The notes: a model not told the origin generated them from the sequence alone. A stretch of DNA of 8,658 bases from JBGLNL01 sp046484125 (GCA_046484125.1 JAWOBX010000121.1:1-8658); one strand, 5' to 3'; positions 1 through 7,200 are shown, counted from the first letter of the stretch. Made by a program: numbers and translations.

Positions 1-438
1 ATCGATGGAAGGATAGTCGACGATGGCGTGGCGACGGGTCACTTCTCTTTGGCTTTTCAACTGACAGCTGACCTCGTAGCTGAAGACGACGTGATAGTCG
101 GCATTCGCCCAGAGGATATCTACCTCGAGTTAAACGACAAAGCTGCAGATCATCCCTCGGAACCGATAGAGGCGATCGTCGACATCCTCGAACCGATGGG
201 CGACGAAATCTTCGTCTATCTCACGTTTAGGAGTGAATTTGATGGGTTGGCGATCGGTGATGAAGACGATACTCGTAGGACCGACCAGTTGCTGATGAGC
301 GTCAATCCTGACGCTGACATTTCGGAGGGAGATCAACTCTCGGTCGTGCTTGATCTCACAAAGGCGCATCTTTTCGATCGAGAAAGCGGCAGGGCACTCC
401 AACACAACCTCACGAAAACAAACCCACTGTCTAATTAA
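1..438 (+). CDS. ABC transporter ATP-binding protein, C-terminal TOBE region (5' truncated by window edge)
   Basis: The reading frame is open from base 1, so the GTG at 28 is not the true start; about 145 residues of a longer ATPase are visible. The string VIVGIRPEDIYLE is the hallmark start of the C-terminal regulatory/TOBE region of MalK/UgpC-type sugar or glycerol-phosphate importer ATPases. It is followed by EPMGDEIFVYL and a closing block reading VVLDLTKAHLFDRESGRAL, which matches the usual end of these proteins. Walker A, the signature motif and Walker B would lie upstream, outside the window. In the family, this subunit hydrolyses ATP on the cytoplasmic face to drive uptake, and the TOBE region contacts regulators or substrate. 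The fragment is very acidic (by hand count about 32 Asp/Glu against 10 Lys/Arg), as in haloarchaeal or other salt-in proteins and unlike the other proteins here. Two tandem stops (TAA TAA) close it. The transported substrate cannot be told. Confidence 0.85.
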   Translation: MDGRIVDDGVATGHFSLAFQLTADLVAEDDVIVGIRPEDIYLELNDKAADHPSEPIEAIVDILEPMGDEIFVYLTFRSEFDGLAIGDEDDTRRTDQLLMSVNPDADISEGDQLSVVLDLTKAHLFDRESGRALQHNLTKTNPLSN

Positions 439-565
439 TAAGTCATTCATCAAACGCACGAAGTTTATCTCAGTCGTCAATGACACAGATCGTTCCCCAC
501 TCAACTGTATATACCGTAGAGGTGATCGCGGGTGACCATTGTACAACGTACCAAATTCGATGAAG
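439..565. other. Non-coding stretch upstream of the CRISPR repeat (possible leader)
   Basis: There is no convincing gene between the double stop of the ABC ATPase gene and the first CRISPR repeat. A TATATA box at 508-513 lies about 55 bases before the repeat, a distance at which a leader promoter could sit, but no matching -35 box or other supporting signal was seen. No terminator hairpin follows the ABC gene. Whether this is a true CRISPR leader is inference from position only. Confidence 0.3.
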
Positions 566-663
566 GTCGCCCCTCGCGCAGGGGCGTGGATTGAAACCAC
601 TTCCGGCAGGTCATACCGGAAATTAGGATGTGTCGCCCCCCGCTCAAACGTCCGAAACGTTCT
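566..663 (+). CRISPR. Single-spacer CRISPR mini-array, type I-C-like repeat
   Basis: The intact repeat (566-597, 32 nt) begins GTCGCCCC and ends GTGGATTGAAAC, the pattern of type I-C repeats. Its hairpin arms are CGCCCC (568-573) and GGGGCG (581-586) around a 7-nt loop. A 34-nt spacer (598-631) follows. At 632, exactly 66 bp after the first repeat start, a second copy begins: its first 14 positions match the repeat at all but two (GTCGCCCC, then CGC and CA), after which it diverges, as terminal repeats of arrays often do. No repeat lies one unit upstream (500-531), so this is the whole array. Protein-like strings such as VSIHAPARGAT, often mis-annotated over I-C arrays, arise here on the minus strand. 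No cas gene is in the window, so activity and subtype remain inferred. Orientation follows the GAAAC 3' end and the degenerate distal repeat. Confidence 0.8.
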
Positions 664-1014
664 AAGGCAGGGAACCAAATCCTAAACTCTGGCGAGTCTT
701 TCGTCAACACCACCCCTCATCTGGCTTGTGGGTTTAAATGAAAGGTACTAAACTGTACTAATCTACCCGCTACGGCTGGTCATGGTGATTGAATCCCCGC
801 TAAATGAGAGGAGGGTGAAATGAGGATGAGCCCAAATAAGAGCAGCTTCTGTAAGAGGTTACTATCGTAGAAGGAGAAGGAGGGGTCAAACGGGTTATGT
901 CACGAGTGTTATCATCTCAGGCGAATAATACGGCGTAAGGGCTGGCAAAAAAAACAGAGTGGGAGCCACTTCCGACCGTGCTACAGAAAAAGCGATTTGG
1001 TGTACTGCCCATAC
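664..1014. other. Intergenic stretch without a convincing gene
   Basis: About 350 bases separate the CRISPR mini-array from hicB. Both strands were read for a HicA partner and for remnants of mobile elements; none was recognised. Visible details are a helically phased direct repeat, GTACTAA at 745-751 and 755-761, and a strong Shine-Dalgarno AGGAGG (809-814) placed 5 nt before an ATG at 820 that opens a 16-codon frame ending at 870. A second purine-rich GGAGGGG lies ahead of an ATG at 897 that opens a 13-codon frame. These tiny frames have no recognisable product and may be chance. A run of eight A occurs near 947-954. Confidence 0.4.
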
Positions 1015-1224
1015 CTAGGCGACCACCACTGTCTGGATTCCTACGAACTCCGCATCAAGATGGGGCTCACCATCTTCAAGGAGCATTTGTACAACTTCCT
1101 GCAGATTACTACTTAATTCATCAAGGGTAGCTGCTTGAGAATGGGCACCCGGGAAGCCGGGAATGTATCCGACATATAGGCCGGTATCAGGGCATTTTTC
1201 CACAACAGCTTGAAACTTCCTCAT
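1015..1224 (-). CDS. HicB-family antitoxin-like protein (orphan)
   Basis: The 69-residue product starts MRKFQAVVEKCPDTGLYVGYIPGFPGAHSQ and continues with ATLDELSSNLQEVVQMLLED. This is the partial RNase-H-like fold of the HicB antitoxin family: strand, turn, Y-x-G-x-I-P-x-x-P-G-A-H, then the TLDEL helix. Family members neutralise the HicA mRNA interferase and often autorepress. The ATG at 1224 is preferred over the in-frame GTG at 1230, because GGAAGGTG sits at a proper distance only from the ATG. No DNA-binding ribbon or helix-turn-helix extension is present, so this is the short HicB form. No HicA-like frame (about 60-80 aa with the conserved GSH motif) was found on either side, so it may be a solitary antitoxin or the remnant of a broken pair. 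A promoter is readable 38 bp upstream. Confidence 0.8.
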   Translation of the reverse strand: MRKFQAVVEKCPDTGLYVGYIPGFPGAHSQAATLDELSSNLQEVVQMLLEDGEPHLDAEFVGIQTVVVA

Positions 1225-1261
1225 AATCACACCTTCCAGAAGGACCCTCCAGTGATTTTAT

Positions 1262-1290
1262 ATTTTATCTCCCCACGGGGGCTTTTGCAA
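1262..1290 (-). promoter_or_regulatory. Candidate sigma70 promoter of the hicB-like gene
   Basis: On the minus strand, TTGCAA (1290-1285, four of six consensus bases) and TAAAAT (1267-1262, five of six) are separated by exactly 17 bp. The start codon lies 37 bp downstream of the -10 box. The -35 box falls in the loop of a 7-bp inverted repeat, GGGCTTT (1279-1285) and AAAGCCC (1289-1295). That repeat could be an operator, because HicB-type proteins commonly autoregulate. Binding is inference. Confidence 0.5.
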
Positions 1291-1295
1291 AGCCC

Positions 1296-1563
1296 ACAGT
1301 CACCGGTATTCTTAATCTGTGTCGCATGGCACCCGGGCACACCAACGGGTCAGTTCCTGTCATGGCGAGCCAGGATTACCTCGAGTCCGGTTCATTTAAC
1401 AGGCTTGGTACTTGCTCACGTCTTGAACTTCCTGATAACCGCCCTTATAACAGTATATTATGATAGCAGGGGTTAATCCTGTTTGCAGCGAGGGATTGAA
1501 ATAGGCCAATAGGCTGGCTGTGAGTTCTACATACTGTAAAGTATAATCACTCAGGATCACAAA
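1296..1563. other. Intergenic stretch between the hicB promoter and tRNA-Val
   Basis: No gene is recognised. Only small inverted repeats are visible: ACCCG/CGGGT (1331-1335 and 1346-1350) and ATACT/AGTAT separated by four bases just upstream of 1545. No T-tract terminator for the tRNA is evident on the minus strand. The minus-strand frame reading into this stretch from the tRNA begins with MVRVHYRPP, a known translation artefact of a tRNA gene. Confidence 0.4.
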
Positions 1564-1640
1564 TGGTGGGCGATAGTGGACTCGAACCACTGACCTCTTG
1601 CGTGTGAAGCAAGCGCTCTAGCCGACTGAGCTAATCGCCC
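1564..1640 (-). tRNA. tRNA-Val (anticodon CAC) with encoded CCA
   Basis: The reverse complement folds into a complete cloverleaf. The acceptor arms are GGGCGAT and ATCGCCC. The D arm is GCTC/GAGC. The anticodon stem CTTGC/GCAAG encloses the loop TTCACAC, giving anticodon CAC, which reads the valine codon GUG. The variable loop has 5 nt, and the T arm AGTGG/CCACT encloses TTCGAGT. The mature body (1640 to 1567) is 74 nt, with discriminator A followed directly by CCA (1566-1564), so the CCA end is genome-encoded. It stands alone, not in a tRNA cluster, with its own promoter just upstream. Confidence 0.97.
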
Positions 1641-1658
1641 GATACGGTACGCATCTGC

Positions 1659-1687
1659 ATTCTACGGTAAACGGGAATCAAAATCAA
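1659..1687 (-). promoter_or_regulatory. Candidate sigma70 promoter of tRNA-Val
   Basis: On the minus strand, TTGATT (1687-1682, four of six) and TAGAAT (1664-1659, five of six) are separated by exactly 17 bp. The -10 box ends 18 bp before the first base of the tRNA, leaving room for a short 5' leader for RNase P to remove. The -35 box overlaps the T-rich tail of the presumed terminator of the upstream flavoprotein gene, so the two signals are packed together. Confidence 0.6.
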
Positions 1688-1704
1688 GGCGGGTCACCCT
1701 CGCC
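1688..1704 (-). terminator. Candidate intrinsic terminator after the flavoprotein gene
   Basis: Seven bases past the TGA stop, the minus strand reads a GC-rich stem: GGC pairs with GCC and GGG with CCC, with a 2-nt bulge and a TGA loop. It is followed by the T-rich TTGATTTTGATT. The stem is short and bulged and the T run is interrupted, so termination may be leaky and let some transcripts run on into tRNA-Val. Confidence 0.4.
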
Positions 1705-1711
1705 GAACGGT

Positions 1712-2434
1712 TCACTTTCGCGTCCTCTCCATCGCCGCCTTGAATTCCCTGTTGATCATTTCCACATATGTGTCTCTGGGAAGCAGTTCCCGGCTGACCG
1801 TTTGGAGAGTATCTTCCGTTATCTTTCCATCCTGTACCAACTGGAGTCCAGCCTGATGAGCCGCCTCAAAGACATCCTCTACCGGCGCGCCCGACTTCCT
1901 CATCGCTCGCAGCGCCTCTCCATGTGGTCTGAGGAGGGCTCCGCCATATTCCGCCGGCGGATCCTGGCACATGGCCTTCATCTGGGCGACGAGCAGGTCG
2001 AAGTTCTCCATATCCCAGAGGCCGCAATTGGATACAAGCACCACTTTATGCGGTTTTTCGCCCTCGCCGGGAAGATGCCGGGTGTGTCCCTCATGGACTT
2101 CCACAAAGGGCGAGGCCAGAGAAACCATCCGGTCTATGAGGTTTTTCAACTGCCCCGTAATCCCGTAGCAGTAGACAGGCGAGGCGTATATCCTGATGTC
2201 AGCCTCCCGCATCTTCGGTTTGAGCCATTCCATATCATCCTTCTGGACGCACTCCCCCGGTGTCCGCAGCCAGCAATTGAAGCACCCCAGGCACGGATTG
2301 ACGGTGAGCCTGCGGGTATAATACAGCTCCACCTCCGCCCCGCCCTCCTCCACACCTTTGAGGAACGGCCCCAGGATCAGCGCCGTGTTCCCCTTTTCCA
2401 TTCGCGGACTCGCGTTAACCGCCAGCGCTTTCAT
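1712..2434 (-). CDS. Flavodoxin-fold NAD(P)H-dependent FMN reductase / iron-sulfur flavoprotein-like
   Basis: The 240-residue product begins MKALAVNASPRMEKGNT, the first beta strand and FMN-phosphate loop (residues 7-17) of the NADPH-dependent FMN reductase family. Next comes a compact cysteine motif, C48-x2-C51-x2-C54-x7-C62, the spacing of iron-sulfur flavoproteins (Isf) that hold a 4Fe-4S cluster beside FMN. The block ASPVYCYGITGQLKNLIDRM (about 85-104) is the typical second flavin-binding segment. No signal peptide or membrane segment is seen, so it should be cytoplasmic. Family members pass electrons between ferredoxin or NAD(P)H and acceptors; the substrate here is unknown. It lies 88 bp downstream of the SDR gene on the same strand, a likely operon. 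The ribosome site is weak: one GGAG abuts the ATG and another lies 13 bases away. The start is set by the beta strand. Whether the cluster forms is inference. Confidence 0.85.
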   Translation of the reverse strand: MKALAVNASPRMEKGNTALILGPFLKGVEEGGAEVELYYTRRLTVNPCLGCFNCWLRTPGECVQKDDMEWLKPKMREADIRIYASPVYCYGITGQLKNLIDRMVSLASPFVEVHEGHTRHLPGEGEKPHKVVLVSNCGLWDMENFDLLVAQMKAMCQDPPAEYGGALLRPHGEALRAMRKSGAPVEDVFEAAHQAGLQLVQDGKITEDTLQTVSRELLPRDTYVEMINREFKAAMERTRK

Positions 2435-2522
2435 CTCCGGAATTCAACTCCACAGGTAATTTGATCGAGTTTCGCCACCCCTCATCTCCCCACAGTCCCC
2501 ACACTTTCAGAAATTGCCCGCC

Positions 2523-4025
2523 CTATTTCAGGATGTCCTCGAAGCACCTTTCATCATAGTAACAACACTCCATCTCATCATGGTTCGGGTACCACACCTG
2601 GGCGAAAAAAGGGTTCACTTTGGCGATCTCGTCGTAGTTCCACGGGGGTGGAGTGCATTCCGGACACCAGTGTCCCCCCAGCAAAACGAGCGTCGGACTG
2701 GCATCGAACTCATGGCCGAAGGCGCAACGCCACCTGAGTTTGGTGGCCAGGTCTCCCCGGACCATGCTTTCTGAGAGGCATTCGCCACCGCGAAATTCGG
2801 CCGCGCCTTTCATATCCTCGATATCCAGCTCTGATTTCGGTTTGCTTTCATCGTAACCATGATCGAGCCGAATATAATTATCGGCCCCGCAAACCGGCAT
2901 GTCACCATTCCAGTCAGGGATGCGCCTCCACTCCTCCTCTGATTTGAAAAACGCCGTGATCCTGCCCTCCAGATTGCTCCGGAACCAGTGCATGGTTCCA
3001 TCTCTGCCTTTCGTCATCGGCTCCATGACGAACTTTTTCACCAGCGTTTTTGGAATGGCATGCCCAACTCCCGGCAGTTTAGCTAATTTCCCATACCAGG
3101 GAAGGTGTTCGTGAACCTGCCGAAAGTGCTCCTCCAGTCCGTCCGACCGGAAATGGAGATAGTCGTTGAGTACGTCGGAATCCTCGAACCACTGGCAGTG
3201 AAAGTTCCTCAGCGCGAACCAGTTGCGCTCAACGATTTTACGGAAGTCGCCCATTCCCAGCCGTCTGAACATCTCCTCCATATACTCGACAAAGACCACG
3301 CGGCAGGAGGCGCCACCGCCTATATTGTAGATTCCCCGCCAGAATTCCTCGGGAACATCCTCCTCACAGGCGTTTGCCAGCAGCCGCCCGGCATCCGTGG
3401 GGGTGACAAATTCGATATGAGTGTTCAGTGGCTGATGAAACATGATGGGATCCATCAGCGACATCGTTTCCGGGATGGCGATATAAGTCTGTCGGCAGGA
3501 TACCCAGTATTTGAGACCCGACTCGATGACCATTTTCTCCGCCTCGATCTTGGTAGTGGCATAAGCGTCGTAAACGCTCGGCTTGAGCGGATCGCCCGTA
3601 CGCCCAACATGGATAGGCGGCAACCTGTCACCGGTCATCGCGACCGAGCCTATATTCACCAGCCGGATGCTATCCGGATCGGGCTGTTCCTTTATCGCCC
3701 TGATGATGTTATCTATGGAGCCTACATTGATCTTCCGGGCAAGGTCCGGATTGTGATCCGCGGCGGGCGCTATCATGGCGGCAGGGTGCAATACATAATC
3801 CGCTCCGGTCACACACCGAAGGACATCATCATAGTTTGTCAGGTCTCCCCAGACGATCCGGACCCCCGGCTCATTAAGGTACCGGGCCATCATTTTCTTG
3901 TTCTTCTCCGAGGGCCGGACCAGCGTCACTATATCGAACCTCTCCCTGCGCTTGAGAAGCTCCTTGAATCCAGCGCTGCCCATGGAACCGGTAGTGCCGG
4001 TGATGAATACCGTTTTCTTCTCCAT
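2523..4025 (-). CDS. Extended SDR / NAD-dependent epimerase-dehydratase with C-terminal zinc-ribbon-like domain
   Basis: The 500-residue product opens with the dinucleotide-binding motif TGTTGSMG (9-16). It carries GDL (60-62), the strand DYVLHPAA (77-84), Ser127 and the catalytic pair Tyr155-x3-Lys159 (YATTK), as in extended SDRs such as epimerases and 3-beta-hydroxysteroid dehydrogenase-like enzymes. The SDR core fills about residues 1-300. The remaining 200 residues are unusual: a linker region, then C434-x3-H438 (CAFGHEF) and C454-x2-C457 (WCPEC), the pattern of treble-clef zinc ribbons, with further cysteines at 487, 488 and 494. Typical SDRs of this class have about 300-350 residues, so this is a fusion. 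GGAGTG lies 7 bases before the ATG and supports the start. It is the first gene of a probable two-gene unit with the flavoprotein and is divergent from the large activase. The substrate is unknown; a redox or CoA-linked step is only suggested by context. Confidence 0.85.
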   Translation of the reverse strand: MEKKTVFITGTTGSMGSAGFKELLKRRERFDIVTLVRPSEKNKKMMARYLNEPGVRIVWGDLTNYDDVLRCVTGADYVLHPAAMIAPAADHNPDLARKINVGSIDNIIRAIKEQPDPDSIRLVNIGSVAMTGDRLPPIHVGRTGDPLKPSVYDAYATTKIEAEKMVIESGLKYWVSCRQTYIAIPETMSLMDPIMFHQPLNTHIEFVTPTDAGRLLANACEEDVPEEFWRGIYNIGGGASCRVVFVEYMEEMFRRLGMGDFRKIVERNWFALRNFHCQWFEDSDVLNDYLHFRSDGLEEHFRQVHEHLPWYGKLAKLPGVGHAIPKTLVKKFVMEPMTKGRDGTMHWFRSNLEGRITAFFKSEEEWRRIPDWNGDMPVCGADNYIRLDHGYDESKPKSELDIEDMKGAAEFRGGECLSESMVRGDLATKLRWRCAFGHEFDASPTLVLLGGHWCPECTPPPWNYDEIAKVNPFFAQVWYPNHDEMECCYYDERCFEDILK

Positions 4026-4060
4026 TTAGTTTCACTCCATCAACAGGTATATATACTGAT

Positions 4061-4076
4061 GGTAATTTACATTACC
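4061..4076. promoter_or_regulatory. Candidate operator: inverted repeat GGTAAT-N4-ATTACC
   Basis: Perfect 6-bp arms (4061-4066 and 4071-4076) have centres 10 bp apart, one helical turn, as expected for a dimeric helix-turn-helix regulator. The repeat sits 36-51 bp upstream of the SDR start in the divergent intergenic region. Close by, GTATATATAC (4047-4056) is a perfect 10-bp palindrome that could serve as an AT-rich promoter element for the minus strand, although no good -35 partner was found. No regulator gene is in the window, so the role is inferred. Confidence 0.35.
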
Positions 4077-4107
4077 CGAGTATGGTAGCGCAACCCTTCG
4101 CTTCAAG

Positions 4108-4124
4108 AAAAACACGGCGTTTTT
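4108..4124. repeat. Small AT-rich inverted repeat in the divergent intergenic region
   Basis: AAAAAC (4108-4113) and GTTTTT (4119-4124) flank the pentamer ACGGC. The dyad could act as a weak bidirectional hairpin or a protein site between the two divergent genes. No confident promoter for the plus-strand gene was found between here and its start. Confidence 0.3.
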
Positions 4125-4235
4125 AATGTAACGGCCCTTAAATAAGCAGCTTTTCAGGTGAAGCGACGAGGTGAAAATAGCGTTTAAGTCAGCCTTTTAA
4201 AAGTTCGCGTGAGTGTGATAGAATTAAGTTCAGGA

Positions 4236-7200
4236 ATGAAGAGTTATTTCCTTGGTTTAGATGTTGGTTCGGTAAACGCCAAGCTGGCCCTTATAGACAG
4301 CGATTCAAATATTATTCATCTTGACTCTGAACGCGTTACTACCGGCCCGAGACCGGCGGTCATCTCTCTCCTGTCAAGGCTTAACGAGAAAGTAAGCCTT
4401 GATGATATCGTATCCGCCGGGGTTTCGGGGTCGGGCAAGGGCGTAATTCCGAAGAATTTAAACTGGGCCAGTTACAGTAGCCCGCTGGCTATTATCTCCG
4501 GGCTGCTTCAATTCCACCCCGAAGTCAAGACCATTGTCCAGATCGGCGGTCAGAGTTCGCTGGTAATAGAGCTCCAGGATGGGCTCAAGAAACCCTGGAA
4601 AATATCCTCGAACCCACTATGTGCCGCCGGTACGGGGAGATTCCTGGAGCAGCAGGCCTACAGGCTTGGAATCAGCCTGGATGATTTTGCCCATCTTGCG
4701 TTGAGCGCGGAGGGGGGCGCTCCGAGGATCGCGGCGCGGTGCAGCGTCTTCGCCAAGACCGACCTGATTCATCTCCAGCAAAAGGGCGCCCCGGTTGAAT
4801 CGATACTGTATTCCCTTTCGGATAGTGTCGCCCGAATGGTAGCCTCCTTCAAGAAGGGTAGTTTCGTCGAGCCGGTCTTTTTAACAGGAGGTGTCGCCGC
4901 CAATTCCGCTGTGCTTAAATCGCTCGAGGACGTCATATCCGCGAGAAACGGTCACAGGACCGAGGTGAAAGTTCCCGAGCTCTATTTTGATACCGAGGTT
5001 CTGGGTTGCGCGCTGCTGGCCAGGGAGTCGGAGAGAGAATCGAAGGTCGTTATCCTCGAGCGAGAGGGGCTAGGGCAGCGATACTTCCATATGCCCCCGC
5101 TGGAGAGGTTCTCACAGTCATCAAACTGGGAGACTCCCGAGATCGAAGGTCCCTTCAACGGTTACCTGGGAATCGATGTGGGGTCCACGAGCACTAAGGG
5201 AGTTATTCTCGATGAGTCCGGCAGGACTGTAATGGCTAAAAATTACCTGATGACCGCCGGAAGACCTCTGGAGGCGGTCAAGCAGGTGCTCCGGAATCTG
5301 CTCGCGAATGTTGGTGATAATGCCTGTATTAAAGGGGTGGGGGTGACCGGTTCGGGGCGGTACCTGGTCGGCAGTTTCATAGGAGCCGACCTGATAAAGA
5401 ACGAGATAACCGCGCAGACACGGGCCGCTGAGGATTTGGCCCCGGACGCGGATATCATTGAGATCGGCGGGCAGGATTCAAAGCTGGTGATCAAGCGTAA
5501 CGGGGTGGTGGTCGATTATCAGATGAACAAGGCCTGCGCCGCCGGTACCGGAAGCTTCATAGATGAGCTCGCCGAAATGCTGGGAGTGCGGGTCAAAGAC
5601 GGGGAATTCGCCAGCCTGGCCTTCGAGGCCCCCCATCTCATCGATCTTGGTTCCCGATGTGCCGCCTTTATGGGGCAGGCTGTGGCCTCCGCGCAGCAGG
5701 AGGGCGTACAGATAGAGGTGATAACCGCCAGCCTGGCCAACTCAATTGCCCGTAATTACCTCTCAAAAGTGGTGGAGATGCGCCGGCTGGGGGATCAGGT
5801 GATTTTGACGGGGGCGGTATTTTACAATGAATCAGTGGTTGCCGCGTTCCGGCAATTGCTCGAGGACCGCGAATTGATCGTCCCCGAGCATAAAGAGGTA
5901 ACCGGAGCGATAGGCGCCGCCCTTCTGGCCAGAGAGGAGAAGCAGGAAGGCCAGTCAGGATTCAAGGGCTTCACCCGGCTGGTAAACGAGGATTACAAGC
6001 TGAGAACGTTCACCTGTAACCGTTGTGATAACAACTGCACAATCAGCCGGCTGGAACTGGAAGGCGAGCCACCGACTTTTTACGGCAGCCGGTGTGATCT
6101 TTATGACAGCACTGTCAGCCACGAGAAGAAAGTCACCGCTTTTGACGAGCGTGAATCACTGTTGCTTAAAGGGTATGATGAAGAAGCCGGCGGTGGAATT
6201 ACGGTGGGACTTCCCCGCGCTCTTCTCATGTACGATTTTGCCCCCACGTTTATCGGTTTCCTCAATGAACTGGGGGTGAAAATAGCTCTATCACGTAAGA
6301 CGAACCGTCAGGTTATCGAGCGTTCGGCGGAGTTGAGTTACACGGATAGCTGCTTCCCGATCAAACTCCTGCACGGGCACGCGGAGAGCCTGAAAGAAAA
6401 GGGTGTCGATTACATCTTGTTCCCCAGCTCACTCCGTCTGGGACGTAAAGAGGGAGATGAAAACCAGAAATACGCCTGTCCTCTGGTTCAAGCGTCTCCA
6501 TTCCTGATCCGTGAGGCCATAAAACTGCACGACGATCTACTTATCCCCTTCATCGATTTCAGCATGGGCGATAAGGAAGTCCTTGACGAACTTACCGGAG
6601 TCGCGCGCTCTCTCGGATTCAGTAGATGGCGTGGAAGGAAGGCCGCGCGCGCTGGACTGGCGGCTCAGAGGGAGTTTGAAAGGGTTCGTGAGGAGCGGGG
6701 CCGGGAGCTGTTGAAACAGATACGCGATAATAACCAGATAGGTGTGGTGATCTTATCGCGGTCTTACATGTCACAGGACTCGGGGGCTAACCTGGGCATC
6801 GCCGACCAGTTGGCGCAACTGGGCGTGGTGCCTGTTCCCCTTGATTTCCTGCCGATTTCCGAGGTGGATGTCAGTCAGTATTCGGACAGGCCTTACTGGG
6901 CATATGAGAGCAAGCTGATCGCCGGGGCTCATATAGTGGCTACCACCCCTCACCTGTATGGATTGATACTGACCAATTTCGGCTGTGGACCTAATTCTTT
7001 TGTGTTGAATATTGTTGAGGATATCATTGGCTCCAAGCCGCTTGGACAGCTTGAAATAGATGAGCATGCCGCTGAAGCGGGAATAGTCACTCGTATTGAG
7101 GCGTTTGTAGATACCGTTAAAGGTTTTGACCGGTCAGGAAAGCCGCGAAGCCTGACGAAGGATATCTATCGCTCCGCTTCCCTGCTGGATAATTCCAAGG

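Noticed and set aside
130..713. Two minus-strand frames containing VSIHAPARGAT and FQSTPLREGRP.
   Set aside because: These strings are translations of the type I-C-like CRISPR repeat, a known annotation artefact; the frames also run antisense through the ABC ATPase gene or spacer.
840..1014. A HicA toxin gene downstream of hicB.
   Set aside because: All three minus-strand frames were read; none shows the GSH-containing double-stranded-RNA-binding-like pattern of HicA and stops interrupt early.
1210..1476. Plus-strand 88-aa frame overlapping the hicB start and its promoter.
   Set aside because: No recognisable domain, no supporting ribosome site, and it overlaps well-supported minus-strand signals.
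1491..1501. GGGATTGAAAT resembling the 3' end of the CRISPR repeat.
   Set aside because: Only about nine bases match, the hairpin part of the repeat is absent, and no spacer periodicity links it to 566-663.
1396..1590. Minus-strand 64-aa frame starting MVRVHYRPP.
   Set aside because: Its N-terminus is the translated 3' half of tRNA-Val; this is a common false gene call next to tRNAs.
3105..4088. Plus-strand 327-aa frame opposite the SDR gene, and a 220-aa plus-strand frame opposite the flavoprotein gene (1802-2464).
   Set aside because: Both are antisense shadows of clear protein families in high-GC DNA and show no domain of their own.
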